Assembly: GCF_000266885.1 (NCBI RefSeq)
Contig: NC_018020.1
Span: forward strand, 248,001 to 312,000
From: Turneriella parva DSM 21527
GTDB lineage: Bacteria > Spirochaetota > Leptospiria > Turneriellales > Turneriellaceae
Length of the DNA stretch: 64,000 nt
Direction: 5' to 3'
Part shown: in pieces, positions 52,830 through 62,138 of the stretch
Numbering within the stretch: position 1 is the first letter of the stretch
How the letters are laid out: each line of letters begins with the position of its first letter
Program-made: the position numbers and the translations under genes
Notes under the pieces: model-generated
Told to the model about the DNA's origin: nothing
Databases searched by the model: none
Seen by the model: only the letters and a program-made list of their open reading frames with translations

Positions 52830-54131
52830 ATGGCAACTAACGTATCTTTAATTTTGTACTACCAGGCGGATGGCAAGCCGCTGCGAGACACGATCGAAAA
52901 ACACCTGCATTGTTTTCGACAATTTGCCTTAGTGCAGCCCGTATACATAAATCTCTACTTCCCTTTCCCAACAAAATTAGTGCAGAAGCTTCATATTCAA
53001 TACGTTATCTTTCATACAACTCTCTTGAGCGCCATTCGCTGGTCTACGGATGATTCGATACTCGTAAATTGCCTGAACAAGCTCGAAACTCTGAAATTGT
53101 TTAATTGCCCAAAAGCCATTTTGCCACAAGACGAGTTCATAAATAATACGCGAATTAATCGATTAATTTCAGAACTTCATATCTCACATATTTTTACCGT
53201 TGCGCCCGACCCGAATGACTGGCCTCGTATTTATGGTGAGTTACTAACTAAACGATCCATCGCCATCGCCACGGTCTTGACCGGATATATAGATGAACAT
53301 TCAACGGCGCATTGGCAAAACAAGGCACGCCAAAGCAACAATCGCCCTCTTGATTTCGGATATAGAGCATATCGTGCGGATTTCAATTTTGGACTGCACG
53401 GTTTGCATAAAACTGGTGTGGGCGAACATGTCTTAGCCATAAGCGCGCAGCTAGGCTTAAAAGTCGATATTTCATTTGCACCAGAGGCTACCTTTTTGGG
53501 CAAGGCTTGGTTTGAGTTTCTCTTACAATGCAAAGGCACCCTTGGCTGTGAAAGCGGGGTTAGCATGCTTGATCATGATGGCAGCATTAGGGCGCGAGTT
53601 CAAAGTTATCTGGGTTGTGCACCAAATGCCACCTTCACAGAGGTTGAAGCAGCCTGCTTTCCTGGTTTAGACAATTCACTTAACCTGCTCACCATTTCGC
53701 CCCGACATTTTGAAGCTATGATGACCAACACGACTCAATTTTTGGTTGAAGGCCGATATAATGAATTATTAAGGCCATGGCGGCACTATATCCCCATCAA
53801 GAAAGATTATTCAGATGTATTAACTCAAGTTTCGCTCGTCAGAGACGCAAAAATGATTAAAGACATAAACGAAAAATGTGCGCATGAAATCCTGAATAAT
53901 CCACAGCTGACCTACGCGTATTTCGTGCAATTCATTGAAAAAACGCTGCAGATACACTCATCGCTGAAGCAGAGAGTCTTAAGATTGCCAGCGACACGAT
54001 TGGCAGGCAGGAATCAAGGGCATTGGCTCAAGCTTCGTATTAAAGAAAAACTGCCGAAGCTGGTTCTGCTGGTACGCCTCCTGAAAAATACTATGTTGAA
54101 GTGTAGATTACTTGGCATGATCAAAAAATAG
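52830..54131 (+). CDS. Glycosyltransferase-like protein of unrecognised family, paralog of 58151-59419
   Basis: The product has 433 residues with no membrane segment. Motifs are ILPQDEFINN (about 96), FGYRAYRADF (about 176), LGCESGVSMLDHDG (about 239) and ISPRHFEAMMTN, then FLVEGRYNELLRPWRHYIPI (about 305-325). The last block recalls the acidic donor-binding C-half of exostosin-like or CgeB-like GT-B enzymes (E-A...E-G-x-Y...L-x-P-x-x-H-Y-I-P). The same blocks recur in the gene at 58151. The gene is AT-rich. A glycosyltransferase role is likely but inferred. Confidence 0.6.
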   Translation: MATNVSLILYYQADGKPLRDTIEKHLHCFRQFALVQPVYINLYFPFPTKLVQKLHIQYVIFHTTLLSAIRWSTDDSILVNCLNKLETLKLFNCPKAILPQDEFINNTRINRLISELHISHIFTVAPDPNDWPRIYGELLTKRSIAIATVLTGYIDEHSTAHWQNKARQSNNRPLDFGYRAYRADFNFGLHGLHKTGVGEHVLAISAQLGLKVDISFAPEATFLGKAWFEFLLQCKGTLGCESGVSMLDHDGSIRARVQSYLGCAPNATFTEVEAACFPGLDNSLNLLTISPRHFEAMMTNTTQFLVEGRYNELLRPWRHYIPIKKDYSDVLTQVSLVRDAKMIKDINEKCAHEILNNPQLTYAYFVQFIEKTLQIHSSLKQRVLRLPATRLAGRNQGHWLKLRIKEKLPKLVLLVRLLKNTMLKCRLLGMIKK

Positions 54132-54138
54132 CGACAAT

Positions 54139-56064
54139 ATGTGCAGCATAGCCGGCATCGTTAGCATCGATCCATCAATCCGTATCCCTGCGCTGGAGCG
54201 GCGTCTTTCTGTGATAAATGACCTGCTCCGCCACCGTGGCCCTGACGGACAGGGTATCTGGGTTAATCCACGTGAGAATGTCGGTCTCGCCCACACGCGG
54301 TTGAGCATTATCGATCTCGAAACAGGCCAGCAGCCCATGCATACCGAGAACGGCTTCTCTATCACCTTCAACGGCGAAATTTATAATTTTCCCGAACTGC
54401 GCCAAGAACTCGGTGCCGACAAGTTTCGCACACATTCAGACACTGAAGTGTTGCTGCGCGCGTATGAAAAGTGGGGTGCCGGTTGCCTTGACCGACTGCG
54501 CGGAATGTTCGCCTTTGCCATTTGGGATCACAACAGGCAGGAACTTTTTTGCGCGCGGGATCGCTTCGGAATTAAGCCTTTCTACTATACGATCGTCGAA
54601 GGTAAAATGTACTTTGCCTCAGAGGCAAAGGCACTACTGCCCTTTTTACCATCGCTTGAGGCAGATGCGCACGGCCTCAAGGATTACCTCACCTTTCAGT
54701 TTTGTCTCGACTCAAAAACCCTTTTCAAAGACGTACAGATCTTACAGCCCGCCCATTCATTGACAGTCAGAAACGGGCAGTTATTGATCCACAAGTACTG
54801 GGAAGTATACTACCATATTGACTTTGACCATACGGCTCACTACTTTGCTGAACGCACAAAGGAACTATTGCATGAGTCCATTAAGCTGCATTGCCGTAGC
54901 GATGTGCCCGTGGGCGCATATGTCAGCGGTGGTGTGGACTCAACCTCAATCGCAGCCATTGCTGTAGGCCTCGGCGGAGTTTCGCCAGATTTCAAGGGGT
55001 TTACCGGCAAGTTTGCCGGCTATGGCGCAGAGTTCGACGAATCGCAGTACGCGCGCGATGCCTGCAACCAATTCGGGATCGAATTGCATGAGATCGATAT
55101 CGACTATATGGATTTTTCTGACAATTTCAGAAACATCATTTATCATCTCGACTCCCCCGTCGCCGGTCCTGGCTCTTTTCCGCAGTATATGGTTTCCGCA
55201 CTCGCAGCGAAACACCGGAAGGTCGTGCTCGGTGGCCAAGGCGGAGACGAAATTTTTGGAGGTTATGTCCGCTACCTGATAGGTTACTTCGAGCAATGTA
55301 TTAAAGGGGCAATTGACGGCACCCTCAGCCAGGGCAATTTCGTCGTCACCTATGAATCAATCATACCAAACCTGGTCAATCTGCGAAACTACAAGCCCAT
55401 GCTGAAAGAATTTTTCAGCCAAGGCATGTTTGACTCACTGGATAAACGCTACTACCATCTTATCAATCGGGCACCGACTCTCAAAGACGAGATCCAATGG
55501 TCAGAACTAGGGGAATATTCACCATTTGAGAGCTTTCAGAGAGTATTCTTAAGTTCCAATGTCCAGAAAGAGGCGTATTTTGACAGCATGACCCATTTCG
55601 ACTTCAAGACGCTTTTACCTGCCCTGCTACAGGTTGAAGACAGAATGAGCATGGCCCATGGCCTCGAATCGCGTGTGCCATTGTTGGATCACAAGCTGGT
55701 TGAACTGGCAGCAACGATTCCAGCGGACATCAAGTTCAAGGACGGAACGCTAAAGCGCATCTATAGCATGGCGGTTGACGAGTACCTGCCGCCATCCATC
55801 AAGAATCGTAAGAATAAAATGGGTTTTCCGGTACCTATTAACCGGTGGTTTGCCAACGAGCTCAATTCGTACGTGAAAGATATATTTAGTGAACAAAAGG
55901 CCCGCCAGCGTTCTTTGTTCAACAGCGACCTGATACTGCAAAACCTGCAGAATGAATCGCAATTCAGTCGCAAACTCTGGGGCCTGCTGTCCTTGGAAGT
56001 CTGGCACCAGGAGTTTATCGACAAGGCACCCGAATACCGCAAGCTGGTTTCTGGTTTATCATAG
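54139..56064 (+). CDS. asnB: Asparagine-synthase-type glutamine amidotransferase
   Basis: The product has 641 residues. The N-terminal Ntn glutaminase starts MCSIAG with the Cys nucleophile at position 2. RHRGPDGQG, TFNGEIYNFPELR and DRFGIKPFYY follow. The C-terminal synthetase domain has YVSGGVDSTS (ATP-pyrophosphatase loop) and LESRVPLLDHKLVELA. In a polysaccharide locus, such a protein may amidate a uronic acid, as proposed for a Bordetella O-antigen enzyme, rather than make asparagine. That is an inference from context. It starts 7 nt after the previous gene. Confidence 0.92.
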   Translation: MCSIAGIVSIDPSIRIPALERRLSVINDLLRHRGPDGQGIWVNPRENVGLAHTRLSIIDLETGQQPMHTENGFSITFNGEIYNFPELRQELGADKFRTHSDTEVLLRAYEKWGAGCLDRLRGMFAFAIWDHNRQELFCARDRFGIKPFYYTIVEGKMYFASEAKALLPFLPSLEADAHGLKDYLTFQFCLDSKTLFKDVQILQPAHSLTVRNGQLLIHKYWEVYYHIDFDHTAHYFAERTKELLHESIKLHCRSDVPVGAYVSGGVDSTSIAAIAVGLGGVSPDFKGFTGKFAGYGAEFDESQYARDACNQFGIELHEIDIDYMDFSDNFRNIIYHLDSPVAGPGSFPQYMVSALAAKHRKVVLGGQGGDEIFGGYVRYLIGYFEQCIKGAIDGTLSQGNFVVTYESIIPNLVNLRNYKPMLKEFFSQGMFDSLDKRYYHLINRAPTLKDEIQWSELGEYSPFESFQRVFLSSNVQKEAYFDSMTHFDFKTLLPALLQVEDRMSMAHGLESRVPLLDHKLVELAATIPADIKFKDGTLKRIYSMAVDEYLPPSIKNRKNKMGFPVPINRWFANELNSYVKDIFSEQKARQRSLFNSDLILQNLQNESQFSRKLWGLLSLEVWHQEFIDKAPEYRKLVSGLS

Positions 56065-56109
56065 GTCTCATAATTAGAGAATGTCAAAAAGCAAGGGAAG
56101 GAGCTAACT

Positions 56110-57066
56110 ATGAAAGTACTAATTACAGGTGGTTCGGGACATATCGGGTCTCACATCGCTGAAAGATTACTCGCGCGCAAGGACCAGGTCCTGGTGATTG
56201 ACAACTATGCCACGGGCCGCCGCGATAACCTTACCGCACAGGTTGGGCTACAAATTACCGAAGGCACCATTGCCGACAAGGTCCTGGTTGATAGGCTGTT
56301 CGACGATTTCAAACCAGACATAGTGGTTCATGCAGCAGCTGCATATAAGGACCCGGAAAATTGGGAAGAGGATGTGCTGACTAACGAGCTTGGCACTGTT
56401 AATGTTGTGAAGGCTGCGAAGCGCACGGGTGTGAAGCGGGTTATTTATTTTCAAACTTCTCTGTGCTATGGTCTGCATCCTATTGAGCAACCAATTACGC
56501 TTAATCATCCGCTATTTTCAGGCAAGTCACCAGGCGGCAGTAGTTATGCTATCAGCAAGACTGGCGGCGAACAATATATCGAGCTTAGTGGACTTGACTT
56601 CATTTCCTTCCGCCTCGCGAATTCATATGGCCCGCGCAATCTCAGCGGCCCGCTGCCGACGTTCTATCACCGGCTCACGAGCAACAAGGGCTGCTTTGTC
56701 ATGGATACGCGTCGCGATTTCATCTTCGTTGACGATCTCGTAGATTGCGTAATCAAGGCAGTGGACGGTGCGGGCACCCGCGGCTACTACCACATCTCCA
56801 CCGGCAAAGACTATTCAGTAAAGGAACTCTTTGACGCGACTCTGAAGGCATTAGGCATGAGTCCAGAGACACCCGTTGAATTGCGTGCCCGCGGTGAAGA
56901 TGATGTCTTCACGATTCTAATCGACCCGAGTAAAACAAATAAGGACTTTGACTGGACGCCAAAGACATCACTAGAAACGGGCATCCAAAAAGCTATTGAC
57001 TGGTACAAGACACATGGAATCACCCAAACGTTCACACATTTGAAAGTGGAAGATAAAAAGCACTGA
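56110..57066 (+). CDS. NAD-dependent sugar epimerase (extended SDR)
   Basis: The product has 318 residues. The cofactor loop is ITGGSGHIGSHIAERLL, and the catalytic segment is GGSSYAISKTGGE (Tyr-x3-Lys). FRLANSYGPRNLSGPLPTFY and TRRDFIFVDDLVD are like the WbmF/WbmG/WbmH SDRs of Bordetella O-antigen loci. It probably epimerises a UDP-diacetamido-uronate or similar sugar. AAGGAG is 7 nt before ATG. It pairs with the next SDR, 6 nt downstream. Confidence 0.88.
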   Translation: MKVLITGGSGHIGSHIAERLLARKDQVLVIDNYATGRRDNLTAQVGLQITEGTIADKVLVDRLFDDFKPDIVVHAAAAYKDPENWEEDVLTNELGTVNVVKAAKRTGVKRVIYFQTSLCYGLHPIEQPITLNHPLFSGKSPGGSSYAISKTGGEQYIELSGLDFISFRLANSYGPRNLSGPLPTFYHRLTSNKGCFVMDTRRDFIFVDDLVDCVIKAVDGAGTRGYYHISTGKDYSVKELFDATLKALGMSPETPVELRARGEDDVFTILIDPSKTNKDFDWTPKTSLETGIQKAIDWYKTHGITQTFTHLKVEDKKH

Positions 57067-57072
57067 TATACA

Positions 57073-58125
57073 ATGGCAGACCTCAAGGACAAGAAGATAT
57101 TGATCGTCGGAGGCGCCGGTTTCGTTGGCTCGAACCTATGCCTCAGGCTATTGCGCGAAGAGCCCCGGTCGGTGATAATCGTCGATAACCTGTTGTCATC
57201 CCATATCGACAATGTCCCAGATAACGAGAACGTGCAGTTTGTTTTTGGCTCCATTGCGGATGACAGAATCTTGGCCAAGATTCCGCACGATATAGAATAC
57301 GTTTTCCACCTCGCTTGCTACCACGGCAACCAATCGTCAATCGCCGACCCGATCGCCGACCACCACAACAACACGCTGACATCGCTCAAACTCTTTGACC
57401 ATCTCAAGGATTTTCCCAATCTCCAGAAAGTGGTCTATGCGGCTGCGGGCTGCGCAGTCGCGGAAAAGACCTACGACGATGCAAAACCCACGGAAGAAAA
57501 CGCGCCAATATCCCTTTTTCACGACAGTCCATACTCGATCTCAAAAATAATCGGCGAATTCTATGGAAACTACTACTACCTTCGATACAAACTTCCATTC
57601 GTCAAAGCACGGTTTCAGAATGTTTACGGACCACGAGAAATTCTAGGTGCCGGTAGATGGCGTGGTACCCTCCACACTGTATGGCGAAACGTGATACCCA
57701 CATTCGTCTGGCGCGCTCTCCAGAAAATGCCCCTGACGCTTGATAATGGGGGGGAAACAAGCCGCGACTTTATTTTCGTTGAAGACATGGCCGAAGGTTT
57801 GTTTCGCTGCGCGGTCTACGGCAGTGCCGGTGAAGTCTACAACCTAGGATCTGGTCGCGAAACCAAAATCCGAGATTTGGCGAACCTAATCAACGAACTC
57901 ACTGACAATCCGACACCTGTAACGCTGCTCCCGCCAAGAGACTGGGACCGATCAGGGAGGCGGTTTGCGTCCACTGAAAAGGCCGACAGGTTGCTTGGTT
58001 TTTCTGCCCAGACAGAAATACGTGAAGGCATACAGAAAACCATCGACTGGACGGTGCAAAACCGTTCAAGAATAGAATCCTCAATTGCCCAGCACGCGTA
58101 CTTCATGTCGCATCTACTCAAATAG
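57073..58125 (+). CDS. NAD-dependent sugar epimerase/dehydratase (extended SDR)
   Basis: The product has 350 residues. The cofactor loop is IVGGAGFVGSNLCLRLL. YHGNQSSIADP near 95 is characteristic of the WbmF/G-like SDR group. The catalytic Tyr-Lys is in DSPYSISKIIGEFY. FQNVYGPREILGAGRWRG and SRDFIFVEDMAEG follow. With the SDR upstream and the AsnB-like gene, this trio looks like the Bordetella wbm set acting on diacetamido-uronic sugars. The exact position epimerised is not visible. Confidence 0.87.
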   Translation: MADLKDKKILIVGGAGFVGSNLCLRLLREEPRSVIIVDNLLSSHIDNVPDNENVQFVFGSIADDRILAKIPHDIEYVFHLACYHGNQSSIADPIADHHNNTLTSLKLFDHLKDFPNLQKVVYAAAGCAVAEKTYDDAKPTEENAPISLFHDSPYSISKIIGEFYGNYYYLRYKLPFVKARFQNVYGPREILGAGRWRGTLHTVWRNVIPTFVWRALQKMPLTLDNGGETSRDFIFVEDMAEGLFRCAVYGSAGEVYNLGSGRETKIRDLANLINELTDNPTPVTLLPPRDWDRSGRRFASTEKADRLLGFSAQTEIREGIQKTIDWTVQNRSRIESSIAQHAYFMSHLLK

Positions 58126-58150
58126 CCACGCCTGAATCGGTGTTTGAATA

Positions 58151-59419
58151 GTGAGCTTCCGTCCGCTAAGAGTCCTCGTCCTTTACCATTTGGGAGTTGG
58201 AAAGAATGTGCCCGCGTTCCTCCGACAGCATATTTTTGCGCTGAGGAAAAAAGCACCTGAAAACAGATATTTGTTTCACAACGTATTGTTGCACAAACCA
58301 AATATTCTAATGAAGATACAATTTGATGCAATAGTGCTTGATGTTACGGTTTTAGGATTGCGTTGGGGTGAGCCAAGCGTTTTCGAGAAATTTCTCCGAG
58401 ATTACCGCTTTTTGGCAAAACGAAATGCTGTGAAGATAGCACTACCGCAGGATGAATATGATTGCAGCGCTCTGTTGGATCGATGGCTTTGTGATTGGCA
58501 AGTGAATATCGTATATTCTGTTTTGCCAGATCATGCGAGAGTGCTGTATCCACAATATTCCCAAAAAGGCAAAATCTTTCCCGCTTTCACAGGCTACATC
58601 AGCGATGCTCTTCTGAAACGAAAGCCCAAGCCGTTTGATTCTAGAGAAATCGATATCGGCTATAGAGCAAAGAAATTACCTCCTTATTTCGGTTGGATTG
58701 GCGAAAACAAATGGCGAATAGGGCAACTGGTGCAGGATCATGCTAGGCGATTTAATCTTAATGCAGACATTGTCGTCGGTGATCACGGCACTTTCCACAA
58801 TAATGAATGGTATGAATTTATTGAGAACTGCAAATTCACTCTGGGCGCGAACAGCGGCAGTAGCATATTGGATTCAACCGGCGATTTGCAGCGGCAGATA
58901 CGCGCATACATCTCCGTTCGCCCCGAGGCGCAATATCCTGAAATTGAAGCCCTCTTTCTACAGGACCAAATTGGCAAGTATAGTTTTACGGCGCTGTCGC
59001 CGCGAAATATTGAAGCGGCCATTTTGGAAAGCTGCCAAATTCTGGTTGAAGGAGATTATTCCGGAGTTCTAAAACCCTGGATCCATTATATTCCGCTCAA
59101 AGCAGATGCCTCAAACTTCCAAGAAGTCCATGACTTCATGTGTCAAAAGGACCGCGTTCTTAAAATGATCACAGATTGTAAGACTGCGATTTTGAACGAA
59201 CCTCAGCTTTACTACAAGCATCACGCACAGCGAATTATCGCTGATATCAGGAGCGTGAACAATAACCAAAACGCGCCTGCACGCACAACCATCCAGAATA
59301 GTATGCGGGTTGGCGTGGCTAAGATCCAGTATTTTCTGATACCAGTATACGTGCGGGCAAAAGCAAGATTAGGGCAACTACTGAGAAAACTTACATCTTT
59401 GCTTCCGAGCAGCGTTTAA
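58151..59419 (+). CDS. Glycosyltransferase-like protein of unrecognised family, paralog of 52830-54131
   Basis: The product has 422 residues and starts at GTG. VRVLVLYHLGVG-type opening (RVLVLYHLGVG at about 7-17) is followed by IALPQDEYDC (about 97), IGYRAKKLPPYF (about 170), LGANSGSSILDSTG (about 234) and LSPRNIEAAILES, then LVEGDYSGVLKPWIHYIPLK (about 295-315). All blocks align with the protein at 52830. The glycine-rich and acidic blocks suit nucleotide-sugar binding. A C-terminal basic helix region may touch the membrane. It lies 25 nt after the SDR pair. Confidence 0.6.
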   Translation: MSFRPLRVLVLYHLGVGKNVPAFLRQHIFALRKKAPENRYLFHNVLLHKPNILMKIQFDAIVLDVTVLGLRWGEPSVFEKFLRDYRFLAKRNAVKIALPQDEYDCSALLDRWLCDWQVNIVYSVLPDHARVLYPQYSQKGKIFPAFTGYISDALLKRKPKPFDSREIDIGYRAKKLPPYFGWIGENKWRIGQLVQDHARRFNLNADIVVGDHGTFHNNEWYEFIENCKFTLGANSGSSILDSTGDLQRQIRAYISVRPEAQYPEIEALFLQDQIGKYSFTALSPRNIEAAILESCQILVEGDYSGVLKPWIHYIPLKADASNFQEVHDFMCQKDRVLKMITDCKTAILNEPQLYYKHHAQRIIADIRSVNNNQNAPARTTIQNSMRVGVAKIQYFLIPVYVRAKARLGQLLRKLTSLLPSSV

Positions 59420-59449
59420 TTGCTGGGCGACAATTTCTTGTACAGACCC

Positions 59450-60775
59450 GTGCGTATACTCATAGGCTTCATAGAAATCGCTGGCTACCACGGCGCCCTG
59501 GAGAGAGGTTTCAGACAACTGGGCCACACCTGCAACTTCTATGAATTTCGCGCACATCCATTTGGTTACGCAAATCGGAAAAGGCCGCTTCTTTCACGCA
59601 CCATAATCCAGCTGCTGGAACTGCGCAAACGGTATGACAGCGGGTTCGTGGGTGTCCCCATAACCATCGCCCGGCTGCTTGTGCAGCTGCTATTCTTCTT
59701 GTATGCTTCTATGCGCTATGAAGTATTCATTTTCGGCTTTGGCTCTACGTTTTTCACTCCCATTACTCCATCGCTGGAAAGATTGCGGTACTTCGGGGCC
59801 CGGTTTCTCGTTCGCATCGGCAAGAGGGTCATTTTCCTGATGCAAGGGTCAGATGCGCGTCCCCCATTTATGGATGGAACATACCAGAATCTGCCTGTCG
59901 AGGAAATTGTCGCCCTCAACCGCGCAAAGAAACGGGATATTCAGACACTGGAGGCCACGGGAGCAACTGTAGTCTGTGATCGCGCGATATCTGCGTATTT
60001 CACGCGCCCTGTCGTGGACCGGTCCTTTATTTTGTGCCCGGTTAACACCGCAAACGCGCACAGAAGCACTCCTCCCGCGAAGCAAAAGAAAGCAAAGGGC
60101 AGGCGCACCATCACGATACTTCATGCCCCATCCGCGCCGGAACTCAAGGGGAGCGACCGCATTCGGGAGGTAATTCAACGCATCAGAATACCGGGCATCA
60201 GGCTAGAATTCACAGAGATCCGTAACAAGACGAATCAGGAAGTGATGGCTGCCATAAGCGATTGTGACATCGTCATCGACCAGCTGTACAGCGATATCGT
60301 ACTCCCGGTTTTTCCCACCGAGGCAGGATGGCTGGGAAAACCAGCTGTCATTGGTATTTACGACAAACGCTTCGTTTTCGCGGGAATTCCGGCGGAGGAA
60401 ATACCTCCTGCCTGGTATATAGACCCCGAAAATCTCGAAACTGAGTTAAAGCGGATCTTGCGTCTCTCCGCAGGCGCTATAGCCAAACGCGGAGAAGCAA
60501 TGCAGCGTTTTGTAGCCAGGAAAGCCACAGATGTACATGTTGCGCAAAAATTCACCAAAATAATTAATAAGGCTACACCCCCCGAATGGTACTATAACCC
60601 TGAGCAGTACAGTTATATTAATGGCTGCGTGATTCGAGAGCAGAAACTATATTCCATAATTGGGTCTATCGCGCACAAATACTCGCTCGCCGCGCTGTTC
60701 ATGAATGATAAAAAGGATTATATTGCCCGGTTGAAGGCTGCTGGCATATACAGCGATATACATGAAACAAGGTAA
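59450..60775 (+). CDS. GT-B-type glycosyltransferase
   Basis: The product has about 441 residues. RILIGFIEIAGYHGALERGF is the N-terminal Rossmann start. A hydrophobic segment (LLVQLLFFLYASMRYEVFIF) near 78-97 suggests membrane contact. VIFLMQGSDARPPF and ITILHAPSAPELKGSDRIRE are typical of GT4-like proteins. DQLYSDIVLPVFPTEAGWLG holds the acidic donor-binding region. The frame opens at TTG 59420 directly after the preceding stop. GTG 59450 matches the domain start better but lacks a clear ribosome-binding site. It overlaps the next gene by 14 nt. Confidence 0.75.
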   Translation: MRILIGFIEIAGYHGALERGFRQLGHTCNFYEFRAHPFGYANRKRPLLSRTIIQLLELRKRYDSGFVGVPITIARLLVQLLFFLYASMRYEVFIFGFGSTFFTPITPSLERLRYFGARFLVRIGKRVIFLMQGSDARPPFMDGTYQNLPVEEIVALNRAKKRDIQTLEATGATVVCDRAISAYFTRPVVDRSFILCPVNTANAHRSTPPAKQKKAKGRRTITILHAPSAPELKGSDRIREVIQRIRIPGIRLEFTEIRNKTNQEVMAAISDCDIVIDQLYSDIVLPVFPTEAGWLGKPAVIGIYDKRFVFAGIPAEEIPPAWYIDPENLETELKRILRLSAGAIAKRGEAMQRFVARKATDVHVAQKFTKIINKATPPEWYYNPEQYSYINGCVIREQKLYSIIGSIAHKYSLAALFMNDKKDYIARLKAAGIYSDIHETR

Positions 60776-62138
60776 CCTCCAGAAAAAGCGAGACCGACGT
60801 CCCAGGGTGATGATCCTGGCCAGTTCAGATCTTTACAAAGATCCACGTGTCTATCGACAGGTTATTGCGCTGCAGGATACATTTGACCTTGTTACGGTGA
60901 CAAATCTCAGTGCCCGGCACAAGGATTTCAGCTCCAGAATCCAGCACATCGTCATAGACAGCCAACACCAGACTTACAACTCAGACAACATCTTCAACTC
61001 CGGCACGGCTGCGAGCCCGCGAGGGATGCGCCAGCGGATAGTCGCCCTCAAGAACTCCCGGAATATTCTGCTGCGAACACTTTTCGCGGTTCTGCGCACG
61101 GTTTACCGTATCTTTATGGCTGCCAAAGTCAGGTTTCTGATAAGAAGTCCGGAACGGTTCAGGAAATTTTATTTCTCCAACAAGCTGCCGTTGCGCCTGA
61201 AAGAGATTCTGCAACAGACACCGGTGGACGTTATTCTTGTCAATGAAATCGATTGCCTCCCCAGTGCGGTGGAATTCGGGCTTGCTGGCAAGATCATCTA
61301 TGACGCCCATGAATTTTCACTGGGTGAGGCAGAAGAAAGCCTTACGTGGCGCCTGGTCAACAAGGCGATGATCCAGCATATCTGCAACACCTACATCCCC
61401 AAGGTCTACAAGATGATCACGGTTTGCGATGGCATACTGGCTGAATACAAGAGGTTGTACCCCTCCGTTTCCATTGATCTCATTACAAATGCATCGCCGT
61501 ATTATGCCATACGGCGCCGTAGAACAGCAAGACCCGTAAAGATCATCCATCACGGCCTTGCCGACAGATCGCGAAATATTGAAGGTATGATCGCGACTAT
61601 GGGTGCATTGCAGGACAAGGACCGCTATACGCTGGATTTGATGTTGGTATTCAATGACACTCACTACGTGAACCAACTAAAGGCCCTGGCCGCAGAAGTG
61701 AACCGTAACGCAGGATTCGAGCAAATTCGCTTCGTCAAGCCCGTACCCCTGAAAGAAATCGTACCTACGATCAGTAAGTATGATATTCAGATAATCATGA
61801 CGCCGCCGGTAAACTTCAACAATCGCTTTTCACTGCCGAACAAGTTCTTTGAGGCAATCCAGGCGCGCAACGCCCTGGCGATTGGCCCCATCACTGAGAT
61901 GGCAAAAATTGTCCGGCAGTATCAACTGGGCGTCGTCAGTGATTCTTTTGAGGCACGGGATATGGCCAGCTGCCTTAACGCCTTAACCACGGCAGATATC
62001 GAAAAATTCAGACTCAATGCCGAGAAGACGGCACGGGCTCTCAATGCCGAGGCCAATGCAAAAGAATTGATACGCATCGTGCGGGAGACCCTTGGCAACA
62101 AATCCCTACTGCCTGTGCGCAGGAGCAAGAAGAAATGA
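60762..62138 (+). CDS. GT4-like glycosyltransferase
   Basis: The product has 458 residues. RVMILASSDLYKDPRVYRQV is the N-terminal start seen in many GT4 enzymes of such loci. IIYDAHEFSLGEAEESL near 185 and IIHHGLADRSRNIEGMIATM near 265 follow. The C-terminal NNRFSLPNKFFEAIQARNAL contains the E at the end of the donor-binding motif. There is no signal peptide. It resembles enzymes of the Wlb/Wbp loci that add acetamido-uronates, but the donor is not proven. It overlaps the acetyltransferase gene by 4 nt. Confidence 0.82.
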   Translation: MKQGNLQKKRDRRPRVMILASSDLYKDPRVYRQVIALQDTFDLVTVTNLSARHKDFSSRIQHIVIDSQHQTYNSDNIFNSGTAASPRGMRQRIVALKNSRNILLRTLFAVLRTVYRIFMAAKVRFLIRSPERFRKFYFSNKLPLRLKEILQQTPVDVILVNEIDCLPSAVEFGLAGKIIYDAHEFSLGEAEESLTWRLVNKAMIQHICNTYIPKVYKMITVCDGILAEYKRLYPSVSIDLITNASPYYAIRRRRTARPVKIIHHGLADRSRNIEGMIATMGALQDKDRYTLDLMLVFNDTHYVNQLKALAAEVNRNAGFEQIRFVKPVPLKEIVPTISKYDIQIIMTPPVNFNNRFSLPNKFFEAIQARNALAIGPITEMAKIVRQYQLGVVSDSFEARDMASCLNALTTADIEKFRLNAEKTARALNAEANAKELIRIVRETLGNKSLLPVRRSKKK

